From assembly GCA_028875055.1 (NCBI GenBank), contig JAPPGG010000066.1, positions 106,125 to 170,124 of the forward strand: a stretch of DNA of 64,000 nt, given 5' to 3'. A program made the position numbers and the translations under genes. The notes under the pieces were generated by a model. It saw nothing but the letters and a program-made list of their open reading frames with translations, was not told where the DNA came from and ran no database searches. Each line of letters starts with the position of its first letter. Within the stretch, counting starts at the first letter, position 1. Positions 27,839 through 37,297 of this stretch are shown piece after piece. The DNA comes from Chloroflexota bacterium. GTDB lineage: Bacteria; Chloroflexota; Dehalococcoidia; Lucifugimonadales; UBA3495.

Positions 27839-28597
27839 CTAACCCTCGCCGTCCATGGAGAACTGGACGCCGTAGAGTTCCTTCATGACCGCTGGCGTGA
27901 TTACCTGGCTTGGGGCCCCGCAAGCGCAGACGTGGCGATTCAGGCACAGCACCTGGTCGAAGCGGCGGGACAGGTTGTTAAGGTCGTGGGTGGACAGGAG
28001 GACAATGCGGCCTTCGTCGCGAAGGGCCTGCAGCACCTCGACCAGGATCTCCTGGGCGCCGGCGTCAACGCCGCTGAAGGCTTCGTCCAGCAACAGTACA
28101 CTGGCCTCCTGGGCCAGGGCCCGGGCCACGAAGACCCGCTGCCGCTGCCCGCCGGAAAGCTCGGTCATAAGAGAGGAGCGATAGTCCCACAGCCCCACGC
28201 GGCACAGGCATTCCCGCACCAGTTCCCGGTCCTTCTTGCCGGGCCGGCGAAACCAGCCCAGGCGACAGCACCGGCCCATCAACACCACATCCGACACGTT
28301 CACGGGAAACCGCCAGTTGACGCTGTCCCGCTGGGGCACGTAGGCCAGCGCTCCCCGGTGCAGGTCCACCCGGTTCAAGGTAACACTCCCCTGGTGGACC
28401 GGAAGCAGCCCGGCAATAGTGTTGAACAGGGTGCTCTTGCCGGCGCCGTTGGGGCCAACCACGCCCATCAGGGTGCCTGCATCTACATTGAAGGTGACGT
28501 TGGTCAGGGCCATGTAACCGTCCAGTTCCACCGTCACGTCCTGGAGGGACATGCTGGCATCATGTGTGGCGTTGGGGAGATCAACTAACGGGTTCAC
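27839..28597 (-). CDS. znuC: Zinc ABC transporter ATP-binding protein (ZnuC/AztA family)
   Basis: A 252-residue ABC ATPase with Walker A GPNGAGKST, signature LSGGQRQRVFVARAL and Walker B VLLLDEAFSGVD. The start is probably a GTG at 28597 that overlaps the stop of the binding-protein gene (GTGA), so the two are translationally coupled. The tail is His/Cys-containing (RHVCACGAPSQV), as in other znuC/mntA proteins. It energises the ZnuB permease, whose gene follows after a 141-bp gap. Confidence 0.93.
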   Translation of the reverse strand: MNPLVDLPNATHDASMSLQDVTVELDGYMALTNVTFNVDAGTLMGVVGPNGAGKSTLFNTIAGLLPVHQGSVTLNRVDLHRGALAYVPQRDSVNWRFPVNVSDVVLMGRCCRLGWFRRPGKKDRELVRECLCRVGLWDYRSSLMTELSGGQRQRVFVARALAQEASVLLLDEAFSGVDAGAQEILVEVLQALRDEGRIVLLSTHDLNNLSRRFDQVLCLNRHVCACGAPSQVITPAVMKELYGVQFSMDGEG

Positions 28598-31083
28598 TTC
28601 AGGGCCTCCACAATTCGCTCTACGTTAGTCCGCACCATGCTCAGGTAGGTGTCGGCGCCGCTGCCCGGCCCGCCCATGGAGCCGGTATAGAGCTGGACCA
28701 GCTCCGCGCCGGTCTCCCGGGCAATGGCATTCGCCAGCCTGTCGCTGACAGTGGTCTCGCCGAACACGGCGGGCACATCGTTCTCCCGCACGACCTCGAT
28801 CAGTTCCGCCAGGTGTTCCGCCGAGGGCTCCACGTCGGGGGCAAGGGATGGTATGACCAGCCCGACAACCTTGAACCCGTAGGCCTCGGCCAGGTAGGCA
28901 AAGGTGTCGTGGGACGTTATCAGAAGCCGACGCTCTGGCGGCACCATGGCAACATGCTCCTGGATCCAGGCATGTAGTTCGTCCAGTTGCTCTCCGTAGT
29001 TGGTTGCGTTGGCGTCGTAAACGCTGGCGTTATCCGGGTCCTGGATAGCAAGTTGGTAGGCTATTTCATTGACTGCCAGCTTGACCCGGATGGGGTCGAA
29101 CCAGAAGTGGGGGTCCAGCGGGCCGTGATCGTGGCCCTCATGGCCGTGCTCGTCGTGGCCCACTTCCTCGTGGCCGCCCATTTCTTCGTGGCCGTGGCCC
29201 ATTTCCTCGTGGCCTTCCGGTTCACCGTAGATGCCCACGAAGGCTATCTTGGTCGGGTTGCCGGCCACGTCCCAGTGGCCCACCTCTTCCAGGTCGTGGT
29301 CGTCCAGTTGCAGGACCTGGCCGCCCACCGAGTCGGTCACGAAGATGGCTCCGGGGGCCATGGCGATGTGCGGCCGCGCCCAGAACCCGGTTTCCACCGG
29401 CGTGGTCAGGGCGTCGCTGTTGGTGGCTATTACATCACCGTCGTGCAGGTCGTAAAGCCGGATTTCGCCGCTGCTCATCACCACTACCGCAAGTTCCCCG
29501 TCCCGGGACATGGTTGCCTGGATGGGCGAATTGCCCTCTTCGGCAGCAACCATCTGCTCCATCTCACCCTCTTCCGGTTCCACCAGGTACAACCCCACCG
29601 CGGAACCCAGGGCCAGGAAGTGGTCGACGCGGGAAGCGCCCCAGACCGTGGTCAGCCGGAAGTCTTCCGGTTCGCCCGCAGGCGCCGAAATGAAGGAGTG
29701 GTGGTATTGGCCGTGGTCGGCTTCCACCGTCAGCACGCCTCCCGTGCATCCGAATACCGCAACGTGGCCGTTGCCGGCATCCCCGTGCAGGTCGGGGCAG
29801 TCGCCCGCGGAATAAAGTATGTTTCCGGATAAATCACGTATATCTACAGTGGTGGGTAGCCGATACTGTTCCGGGTTCGACGCATAATCCGGATGCTGGG
29901 GCGTGATGGCAAACAGGTCGTGTGCCAGAGGTACCGCGGCCCCGTGTTGCGGGCCCGCATACTGCCATACGGGCTGGTATGAGGCGCCCTCTTCTTCCAG
30001 TTCGTGCTCGTTAATGAGCAACACGTCCCCCGAACCGTCGTAATATACCGAAGCCCATTCGTCCCCTACAAACAGGTGGACGGGCCGGTCCCCCGAAAGG
30101 TCCAGACCTATCGGTGCGGCTTCCCGGTTGACCAGGTCAAAGTGGTCCCCGTGGGGTTCCAGGTAGGTGCCGCCGTCAATGACGTGAACCATATTGGCGT
30201 CGCTGGACACCGCAATGGCAAAGCGGCCGCTCTTGGTGGCGTAGATGCGCCCGGCGCGGCTGCCCATATCAAAAGCATTTTGCTCCACCTCGCCGTGGTC
30301 CAGTTCGATGACTGATAGCGCCCCGGTCTCGCCGTCGCCGACCAGCAGCTTGCCTTGCAGCTCAGTCATTTCTTCGTGGCCATGATCGTCGTGGCCTATT
30401 TCTTCATGGCCTGCTTCCATGTGACCATGTTCGTCGTGGCCTTCCTCCCCGTGGCCGTGGGGGTCCGCGCCCGAAAACTCCAGGGGATCCACAACCTCGC
30501 CCAGCTCAATCACCCTGGACTCATCCGCCTGGGCATTGTGGACCAGGTCATGCAGCCAGTCGGCTTCCAGCCCCAGTCCGACGGTAAAGACAACGTCGGC
30601 ATCGGCTACTCTGGCCACATCGCTGCCTCCGGGCACGAAGGAATGGGGATCGCCGCCGGGCGGCAGCAGGGCGAATACGTCAGCCCGATCTCCACCTACC
30701 ACCCTGGCCCAGTCACCTGCGAAGTTGGTGGTGGTAACAACCTGGATGGGAGGTCCTGAAGGGGTAGCAGCCTCGCCACCGGCGTTTGTTACCGCGGGCG
30801 AAGCCGGAGCCGAGCCAGCCATTGAGGAATCAACAGCGGACACCTGTGGCTGCTGGGCCTGCTGGGCCTGCTGAGACGGCTGAGACGATTGGGCAGGCTG
30901 GGACGGCTGGCTACCTGAGGACGCGTCGGAAACCGCCGCCGCAGGTTGTGACGCTCCGGCAGGCTGCTCCTCCTGGTTGTCAGTGCAGGCGCCCATGAGC
31001 AGGGCGGCGAACACGAGGAGCCCGATAGCCAGAGGCAGAGCCAATCGTCCAAAACAGATTTTGCGAGATGCGATAGTTAGCAC
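28594..31083 (-). CDS. znuA: Zinc-binding protein ZnuA/AztC with an inserted AztD-like beta-propeller
   Basis: An 829-residue exported lipoprotein (signal ending LLMGAC), with a Gln/Ser/Pro linker to about residue 110. The cluster A-I metal-binding fold is split. Residues 112-205 give the first half (VVTTTNFAGDWARVVGGD, DPHSF with His147). Residues 655-829 give the rest (DPHFWFDP with His659, SHDTFAYL with His725, FGETTVSD with Glu776). Inserted between them are a His-rich stretch (208-238), a roughly 380-residue beta-propeller (241-620) containing CPDLHGDA and FGCTGGVLTV, which resemble AztD zinc chaperones, and a second His-rich stretch (623-653). Free-standing ZnuA is about 300 residues. 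The GTG start has AGGAGG upstream, and a Zur-type box lies at 31157-31171. Confidence 0.9.
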   Translation of the reverse strand: MLTIASRKICFGRLALPLAIGLLVFAALLMGACTDNQEEQPAGASQPAAAVSDASSGSQPSQPAQSSQPSQQAQQAQQPQVSAVDSSMAGSAPASPAVTNAGGEAATPSGPPIQVVTTTNFAGDWARVVGGDRADVFALLPPGGDPHSFVPGGSDVARVADADVVFTVGLGLEADWLHDLVHNAQADESRVIELGEVVDPLEFSGADPHGHGEEGHDEHGHMEAGHEEIGHDDHGHEEMTELQGKLLVGDGETGALSVIELDHGEVEQNAFDMGSRAGRIYATKSGRFAIAVSSDANMVHVIDGGTYLEPHGDHFDLVNREAAPIGLDLSGDRPVHLFVGDEWASVYYDGSGDVLLINEHELEEEGASYQPVWQYAGPQHGAAVPLAHDLFAITPQHPDYASNPEQYRLPTTVDIRDLSGNILYSAGDCPDLHGDAGNGHVAVFGCTGGVLTVEADHGQYHHSFISAPAGEPEDFRLTTVWGASRVDHFLALGSAVGLYLVEPEEGEMEQMVAAEEGNSPIQATMSRDGELAVVVMSSGEIRLYDLHDGDVIATNSDALTTPVETGFWARPHIAMAPGAIFVTDSVGGQVLQLDDHDLEEVGHWDVAGNPTKIAFVGIYGEPEGHEEMGHGHEEMGGHEEVGHDEHGHEGHDHGPLDPHFWFDPIRVKLAVNEIAYQLAIQDPDNASVYDANATNYGEQLDELHAWIQEHVAMVPPERRLLITSHDTFAYLAEAYGFKVVGLVIPSLAPDVEPSAEHLAELIEVVRENDVPAVFGETTVSDRLANAIARETGAELVQLYTGSMGGPGSGADTYLSMVRTNVERIVEALK

Positions 31084-31156
31084 TGGGAATTTGCCTCCTG
31101 AATTTTATTTGGTTGGCCAAGGCCAATGGATTTCATACCGGAAACCGAAATAAAAT

Positions 31157-31171
31157 TGATATTGCGTATCA
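31157..31171 (-). promoter_or_regulatory. Candidate Zur operator upstream of znuA
   Basis: TGATATTGCGTATCA, 15 bp, one mismatched pair from the perfect palindrome at 31711-31725. It is 73 bp upstream of the znuA GTG in the only gap between zur and znuA. Confidence 0.7.
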
Positions 31172-31218
31172 TCTACGCTTAGAAGACACAGGTTGTCATT
31201 CGTTGGGAAGAGATACTG

Positions 31219-31695
31219 TTATTTGCCCGAGGTGGCAGGGCAGCGACCGCAATTCACGTAAAGTTCGAGGCGATGATCAATAACCTCACCAGGAATACCG
31301 GCGCCGATTTCGCTGATCAACTTCTCGATGGCAACGGCCCTGATTTCCTTCACCGCGCCGCACTCAACGCACACCCAGTGGTGGTGGTGATGTCCAATAC
31401 CGCAGAGGCTATACAACTGGGTGCCGTCCATCATGGCGAGCCGGCACACCGCCCCCGCCTCCAGCAGCAGCTTGATGGTGCGATACACTGTAGCCCGTCC
31501 CACCGAAGGCAGTTCGTCACTGACCTCATCGGAGGTAAAGCCGTCCCGCTTCTGCTCCAGGAGACTGGTTATCGCCTTCCTGGGCGCGGTGACCCGGTAG
31601 CCGCGACCTTCCAGCATTGCCATCAGGTCCGGACGTAGCGCTTGGGGATCCATATTGATACCAATTCGCAGCGAGCTAGCCTCAAATAAAACCAT
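31219..31695 (-). CDS. zur: Fur-family regulator, probably Zur
   Basis: A 158-residue Fur-superfamily repressor. It has the winged-helix segment RGYRVTAPRKAITSLLEQ and SVGRATVYRTIKLLLEAG, then the metal-sensing region GIGHHHHHWVCVECGAVKEI and the second structural-zinc pair VNCGRC at the C-terminus. Neighbours (znuABC-type genes, CobW) point to zinc as co-repressor and not iron. Starts at 31695 (MVLFEASS) or 31653 (MDPQALRP) are both possible; neither has a strong Shine-Dalgarno. A promoter with an overlapping palindrome lies directly upstream, suggesting autoregulation. Confidence 0.92.
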   Translation of the reverse strand: MVLFEASSLRIGINMDPQALRPDLMAMLEGRGYRVTAPRKAITSLLEQKRDGFTSDEVSDELPSVGRATVYRTIKLLLEAGAVCRLAMMDGTQLYSLCGIGHHHHHWVCVECGAVKEIRAVAIEKLISEIGAGIPGEVIDHRLELYVNCGRCPATSGK

Positions 31696-31710
31696 GCTTC
31701 AGTGCGCTAC

Positions 31711-31741
31711 TGATATAACATATCACTAATATTATTGTCAA
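31711..31741 (-). promoter_or_regulatory. zur promoter with overlapping perfect Zur-type palindrome
   Basis: On the minus strand TTGACA (31736-31741) is followed by a 17-base spacer and TTATAT (31713-31718), a near-consensus sigma-70 promoter. The perfect palindrome TGATATGTTATATCA (31711-31725) covers the -10 element. Repressor binding there would block polymerase. Confidence 0.75.
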
Positions 31742-32433
31742 CAGCAACAGGATGAGGCCCAGGGCTGGGCGGAGAAGGGCCCTCTTTCAGGTGGCACGTT
31801 GGCAGGTGGAGGGGCAAGCCGGGGGGTAATGCCGGGAGGCCGGGGACCGCGCCATGGCCAGGATTCTCAGATCCAGACAAGGAGACGATGCCGGGCCTGC
31901 GCTCCTGTTGCCGGCGGAACAGGAAGCGTCTCTGCGTTGTTCTGGCTGGCATCAGGTGACAGCTGGCCCCCTGCGGCGCCAGAATGTGGGCGGGGTGGGC
32001 CGGTGGGACGCATGGACATCAAACCGCACGTTTAAGAAAGGGCCGGTTTCCCCGTAATCCCCCCAACCGGCCTCCGCTTCCCGACGCCCTGCCACCTTCA
32101 CCAGCGAAGGCAGCCCAGGCCTCTCCTTTACGGCGCTCGGTATGCCCAGACCTTCCAGCTCACTGATGGCCCGGCAGCTTCGTCTCTGCCAGTTCCGGTG
32201 GTACCTGTTCGGGATGGCGGCATAGTCAAAGGGCACGCCTGCAAGCCCTGCGGCGCTGGCTTCCTCAAACAGGTCTTCGGGGCATGGTACGGCGCCCCCT
32301 GGTCCCGCCGCACTGCCGGCGCGTCGTCGGCTCCACGGGCCGGGGATGACCTGGGGCAGGTGACCCCTGGCCCGTATATGGCCGCAACTGTTCCGGCCCT
32401 CCGCCGCCAGGGACAGAGGGCCCAGCGGGGGTA
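31742..32433. other. Non-coding gap of about 690 bp
   Basis: Between the zur promoter and the 3' end of the amidohydrolase gene. Several overlapping short frames exist on both strands, but none has a convincing start or homology. A TTCAGGTGG matching one end of hairpin element C occurs at 31786-31794 without a partner. Confidence 0.5.
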
Positions 32434-33891
32434 TCAGAAGGCTGGGCGGTTCAGGACCGACTGGTCAATTTTGCGGGGGATAAGCTGGCCGTCATCGGGT
32501 GTGCCCAGGAGCTGGCCGTCGTCCACCATCACCTTGCCCCGCAGCATTACCGTGGTGGGCCAGCCCTCGATTTCCCAGCCATCCCAGGGGCTGTAGTCCC
32601 GCAGGTGAAGGTCGGCCATGCTGAGGGTCTTCTTGATTGAAGGGTCAATGATGGTGATGTCGGCGTCGCTGCCGGCGGCAATGGCGCCTTTTCGGGGATA
32701 GAGGCCCAGCAATCTGGCCGCGTTGGTGGAAGTGACGTTGACGTAGTGCTCCAGGGACATGCCGCGCCGCACGACAGCCTCGGTATAGTTGACGCCCATA
32801 CGTATTTCAATGCCAATGTTGCCGCCACGGACATCCACCACGTTGCGTCCGGCGATCTTGTCCAGGTAGGTGGTAAAGCTGCTGTCGGTGGCGGTGAAGG
32901 ACAGGTCACGGCGCATGAGGCCGTCCCACAGGTGCAGGCGGTCGTCCTCGTATTTCAAGGATGGGTAGGTGTGGTACTTCATGCCGTCGTCTTCACGGTA
33001 GTTGTCGGCGTTGAAGGACAGGGCAAGGGTCAGCACCTCGCCGTACACCGGATGTCCGTCGGCACGCGCCTCGGATATGGCGTCCAGCCCGTCCTTGGCG
33101 GTGACGTGGACGAAGTAGAGGCCAGCGTCGGTGCGCTGGGCCAGGCGAATCACGTGCTGGAAGGCCAGGTCTTCCACCAGCTTGGAGTGGATGTGATGAA
33201 CGTTATACCAGTCCCACTGGTCGCGCTGTTGGGCCAGCAGGTAGTTGTACATCACAAGTTCGTCATCCTCGCCGTGGACGGCCAGCACGCCGCCGTGGCG
33301 AGATATCTGGGTCATGACGTCGGCCAGGCGGCCGGTGTCAATCTTGCCGATGGGTGTCAGGCTGTGGACCCGACCCTCGGGCGGACGGATGTCCGTGGTG
33401 AATACCTTGATGCTGGGGAACCCGGCATTTACCAGTTCGCCATAGCGGGAAATGGCGTCGGGGGTGCTGCCGCTGGAATAGATGCAGTGGGTTGAATAGT
33501 CGGTATAGGCATTGCCCCGCCAGACCGAAATGAAGTCGTGAATGCCCGCGGGAAGGTCGCCCTCGTTGGGTACCGGGGCAAAGTCCATTACGGTGGTGGT
33601 GCCGCCCCAGATGGCGCCGAGAGAATGGTCCAGCGGGCCGGCATTGGGTGTGTCGGCCACCAATTGCCTGGCCCCGGGCTGAACGTTGGCCGCGGCATGA
33701 GCGTGGGTTTCTATTCCCCCGGGGACCACTATCTTGCCGTCAGCCTCGATGACGGTGGCCCCCTCCCTGGGTAAAAAGCCGGGCAGGGCGACGGCTACGA
33801 TTTTCTCGCCCTGGATCCCTACATCCCATTGCCCAGCCCCGCCAGGAGTTACTACGGTACCTCCACAAATCAGCTTGTCCAGCATAGCCAC
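32434..33891 (-). CDS. Dihydropyrimidinase/hydantoinase-family amidohydrolase
   Basis: A 485-residue cyclic amidohydrolase. Metal ligands of a binuclear site are visible: His63 and His65 (ETHAHA), Lys162 (FPSIKVF, the lysine carboxylated in this family), His206 (LAVHGEDD), His262 (YFVHVTAKDG) and Asp336 (TATDSS). The first motif reads ETHAH where D-hydantoinases usually have DxHxH. Such enzymes open hydantoins, dihydropyrimidines or related lactams; the exact substrate is unknown. ATG codons at 33891 and 33885 are alternatives. It stands alone, with gaps of about 700-800 bp on both sides. Confidence 0.92.
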   Translation of the reverse strand: MAMLDKLICGGTVVTPGGAGQWDVGIQGEKIVAVALPGFLPREGATVIEADGKIVVPGGIETHAHAAANVQPGARQLVADTPNAGPLDHSLGAIWGGTTTVMDFAPVPNEGDLPAGIHDFISVWRGNAYTDYSTHCIYSSGSTPDAISRYGELVNAGFPSIKVFTTDIRPPEGRVHSLTPIGKIDTGRLADVMTQISRHGGVLAVHGEDDELVMYNYLLAQQRDQWDWYNVHHIHSKLVEDLAFQHVIRLAQRTDAGLYFVHVTAKDGLDAISEARADGHPVYGEVLTLALSFNADNYREDDGMKYHTYPSLKYEDDRLHLWDGLMRRDLSFTATDSSFTTYLDKIAGRNVVDVRGGNIGIEIRMGVNYTEAVVRRGMSLEHYVNVTSTNAARLLGLYPRKGAIAAGSDADITIIDPSIKKTLSMADLHLRDYSPWDGWEIEGWPTTVMLRGKVMVDDGQLLGTPDDGQLIPRKIDQSVLNRPAF

Positions 33892-34352
33892 CTCCTTCCA
33901 CAGGAAGAGATTTTGCCCAACCAGGATTTCGCTGCAGGTTAACGGGGATTATGTAGTCTGAACGAACGGGGCGCAAGGGAGTCGCGAACAACTTTCCGGA
34001 GGATGGCTTCCTATGATTCTGATGCAGCCACGAGGAAAAAAATGTTTTGCCTGTCATTTGACCTCATTTGACCTCATTTTGTATCTGGACGGTTACCCCA
34101 GGAGACCCCTATAACCCCCGAAAATGAGGCTTCCTGCAGCCGCACCAGGGGTTTAATGCCAAATAGATTTCAGGGACGGTGCAGGGTTTAGCTCCATTGA
34201 GTCCCGGTCAATTCTTTACAGCGTAAGAAAGGGCGCGGCTACGTGGGAAGGGGCAATTGTCAGTGGCCGGCATTCGTGGGAGGAGTTGATGAGGTTTGAT
34301 GGAGAGATGAGCGGGAGCTTAGAAGCGCCATGCCGGCAGGGCAGCGGGCCGA
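33892..34352. other. Non-coding gap with small repeats
   Basis: No gene is seen. A direct repeat CATTTGACCT occurs twice at about 34055-34074, and CCTCATTTT (34072-34080) is complementary to AAAATGAGG (34121-34129), giving a 9-bp inverted repeat with a 40-base loop. Confidence 0.5.
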
Positions 34353-34462
34353 TTCAGGTGGATTCTCATTCTTGAGGATGTCAGCGGGCTGGCAGGGCGG
34401 GTTTGAAACCCGCCCCAATGAATCCATACCAGGACCGCCCCTGCAAGTCCATACCATCTGAA
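34353..34462. repeat. Hairpin element C, copy 2 (MITE-like)
   Basis: A 110-bp element with ends TTCAGGTGG (34353-34361) and TACCATCTGAA (34452-34462) and an internal hairpin at 34395-34415 with arms GGGCGGGTTT and AAACCCGCCC. Same ends and core as 6153-6238. No further feature is seen between it and the MMPL gene at 34700. Confidence 0.65.
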
Positions 34463-34699
34463 TTGAAAGTCTACTACCCGGCAGACCTATGTATTTCAGA
34501 CGCCCTCCCGCAAGACTATAATTTCAGAAGGTGATGACCCTCAGGGGCTCAAACGACAGAGTATTTGTGGGGCAGCGCATGAATCCTGTCTGGCGGCCTG
34601 GCCCGGGGCTGTCAGTGGACCAGCTTGACCCACCAGCGGACTCCGGACTACGGTGTGGTCAGAGTCTCTTATCGCAGCTGTTGAACAGCTTTTGAACAA

Positions 34700-37288
34700 A
34701 TGGTGAACACACCCGCCAGGCGCTCAGCCCTCGCAGGCCGTGTCGCCACCTTCCTGACCCGGCACTCGTCGGCGGCTATCGCCCTGATTCTGGCGATAAC
34801 CGCCTTGCTGGTTTTCCCGATGATCTTCCTGCACCCGGAAGACCAGGCCTCGCAGGAACCGGGGGGGCCGGTGTTCGACCTGCGGGACAAGGTAAATGCC
34901 CAGTTTCCTCCGCGACTGCACATTGCCAGCTTCATTGTTGAAGACCGGGACGGCGACCTGCTGCGGCAAGCGCCCCTGTGGGAACTGTACCGCAACGGGA
35001 AGGCGTTACGGGAATCGGACATGGCGGACCTTCTCTTCTCCGGATACGACGTGGAAACCCAGCGCCAACTTCAGGGCATTTACTCCCTGGCCGATGCCGT
35101 CAACTTTGTCCTGGCGCAGGAACCGACCAGTGAAGTTACCCTGGAGACAGCCAGCGATTCCCAGGTTAAGTCGGCCATAAACCGGGTCCTGGATGGCCCC
35201 CAGGGCAGGGTAATGCTGGAAAGTCTGTCCAGGGACGCTACGCTGGAAACCGTTACCGTGGAAGGAGAGGAGCGGCAGGAATGGCGGGCCAGGGCAATTT
35301 CCATTTACGTGGCGGCCGACAATGCCAAGCTGGGCGGCGGTCCCTACACCGTAGGCGTCTCCAATGACGAGTCGGTGCTGGACAAGGAGCGGCTGAACCG
35401 GCGGATTCTGTCCACCCTGAGAGGCGACGAAGAAAACTACCTGCTCTGGGGCGTGGGACTGGACGCCAACCTCACTTCACGAGAGCAGGGCCAGACCGCC
35501 ATACCCTACATTGTAGCCACCGTGATCCTGGTCCTGCTGGTTGTCGGCGCAACCCTGCGGTCCATCAAGGCAGTTGGACTGGGGTTCCTGGGCCTGATGA
35601 TACTGGTGGTATGGCTGAGGGGAATCTCAAACCTGATCGGGCTGAATGGTTCGCTGATTCTGGACCTGATAGTCCCCATAGCCATGATCTCCCTGGGCGC
35701 GGATTTCCTGATCCATGCCGTGGCCCGGTACAACGAGGAACTGGTACGGTCCCGCCTGCCGGTCCACGCGCTCAGGGCTGGGCTGGGCGGCGTGCTCGGC
35801 GCGCTGGTACTGGCTTCCCTGTCCGACGGGATCGCCTTCCTGGCAAACGTCACTTCGGGAATCGAGTCGGTTATCGGATTCGGCGTCGCCGCCGGGATTG
35901 CCGTCCTGTCCAATTTCGTCATTATGGGCATCCTGATACCCCTGGTCATCATGCGGTTGGACCAACGGAAGGCTCAGAGCCTGGCCGCAGGGACCAATGT
36001 TGAAATTTCCGAGGGCAGGACCGGCCAGGGAACTCCCGGATCGAGTTCCGTGATGGCCAGAGTGATACTGGCTCTGGCCCGGGCGCCGTGGGCGGTACTG
36101 CCCCTGGTGGCCCTGGGAACGGCGTTAACCACCTACCTGGCATTTCAGCTGGACCCCCAGTTTGACGCGGAGGACTTCCTTGATTCCGATTCGCAGTTCG
36201 TGATTGGTGTGAACAAGCTGGACGAGCATATCGCGCCGTCCCTGTCGGGCGAACCAGCCATCATCTACGTTCGGGGAGACCTGGCAGATCCGCAATCGCT
36301 GTCGGGACTGCGGGAATTGCTGGACCGGCTGGGAAACGACGAGAACGTGGGCAGGGGGCAGGACGGCGAAGTGTTCACCTACGGCTCAACCATATTCCAG
36401 CTACTGGACCGGGTGACGGGTTCAGAGGAGGCGCGACAGGCGGTGGAGGAAAGCGCCGGAGTGGAGATAACCGACCACAACCTGGACGGCCAGCCGGACG
36501 ACAGCGAGCAACTGGGGGCAGCCTACGAATACATGCTGGACCACGGCATTCCCCTGCAAGGGCAGTCCTTTGCCTACGAGAAGGAAAGGGTGGGGGAGAT
36601 ACTGGCAAGAGAGGGAAGCGAGTACGCCACCATCATAACCCTTGGCGTCCTGGGGGCCAGGGAACAGGCCAACCTGGCCCCTGCGCGAAAGTCGCTGGAA
36701 CGGGACGTGGCTCCCCTGGCAGCGCTGCCCTCTATCTCGGAGGTTGGAATCACGGGGTCGCCGTTTACTCGGGAGGCTACGTTGATAGCCACCACCAGGG
36801 CCCTGACCATTTCCCTGCCCATTGCGGCGGGGGCCTGTTTCCTTCTGCTGGCCTTTTGGATGCGATCGGTCGGGTACGCCTTCATAACCACCTTGCCGGT
36901 GGGGCTGGTGGTGTCCTGGCTTTATGCCTTTATGTACGTTACGGGCTACAGCCTGAACTTTGTGACCGCGACCATTGCCGCCGTTTCCATTGGGGTGGGA
37001 ATAGACTACTCAATCCACATGACCCAGCGGTTCCGGCAGGAGCTGCCGCTGCACCCAAGTCCCGTAGCCGCCCTGCAAACCGCCGCCAGCGGGACCGGGT
37101 CCGCCCTGGCCGGGTCTGCGGCGTCCAGCATTGCGGGATTCGCCGTATTGGGATTCGCGCCCATGCCCCTGTTCTCCACCTACGGGATCATCTCGGCGGT
37201 CATGGTGCTGATGGCCGGCTCGGCGGCCCTGCTGGTATTGCCGGCAATGCTTCTGCTGGTGGCGAGAGCGCAGGGAAAGACGGGCTAG
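34700..37288 (+). CDS. MMPL/RND-superfamily transporter
   Basis: An 862-residue membrane protein with two similar halves, each with one N-terminal helix, a large extracytoplasmic loop (about residues 50-265 and 485-690) and a bundle of five or six helices. The helix-4 hallmarks are ISLGADFLIHAVARYNEEL in the first half and SIGVGIDYSIHMTQRFRQEL in the second, typical of MMPL, HpnN and SecDF-like exporters driven by the proton gradient. Substrates in the family are lipids, hopanoids or drugs. It is convergent with the RidA gene, whose end is nine bases away. Confidence 0.93.
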   Translation: MVNTPARRSALAGRVATFLTRHSSAAIALILAITALLVFPMIFLHPEDQASQEPGGPVFDLRDKVNAQFPPRLHIASFIVEDRDGDLLRQAPLWELYRNGKALRESDMADLLFSGYDVETQRQLQGIYSLADAVNFVLAQEPTSEVTLETASDSQVKSAINRVLDGPQGRVMLESLSRDATLETVTVEGEERQEWRARAISIYVAADNAKLGGGPYTVGVSNDESVLDKERLNRRILSTLRGDEENYLLWGVGLDANLTSREQGQTAIPYIVATVILVLLVVGATLRSIKAVGLGFLGLMILVVWLRGISNLIGLNGSLILDLIVPIAMISLGADFLIHAVARYNEELVRSRLPVHALRAGLGGVLGALVLASLSDGIAFLANVTSGIESVIGFGVAAGIAVLSNFVIMGILIPLVIMRLDQRKAQSLAAGTNVEISEGRTGQGTPGSSSVMARVILALARAPWAVLPLVALGTALTTYLAFQLDPQFDAEDFLDSDSQFVIGVNKLDEHIAPSLSGEPAIIYVRGDLADPQSLSGLRELLDRLGNDENVGRGQDGEVFTYGSTIFQLLDRVTGSEEARQAVEESAGVEITDHNLDGQPDDSEQLGAAYEYMLDHGIPLQGQSFAYEKERVGEILAREGSEYATIITLGVLGAREQANLAPARKSLERDVAPLAALPSISEVGITGSPFTREATLIATTRALTISLPIAAGACFLLLAFWMRSVGYAFITTLPVGLVVSWLYAFMYVTGYSLNFVTATIAAVSIGVGIDYSIHMTQRFRQELPLHPSPVAALQTAASGTGSALAGSAASSIAGFAVLGFAPMPLFSTYGIISAVMVLMAGSAALLVLPAMLLLVARAQGKTG

Positions 37289-37297
37289 GGGCCGCCC

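Noticed and set aside
27233..28588. Plus-strand 451-residue frame rich in Gly, His and Gln
   Set aside because: Antisense of znuB and znuC; the composition is a by-product of high-GC codons.
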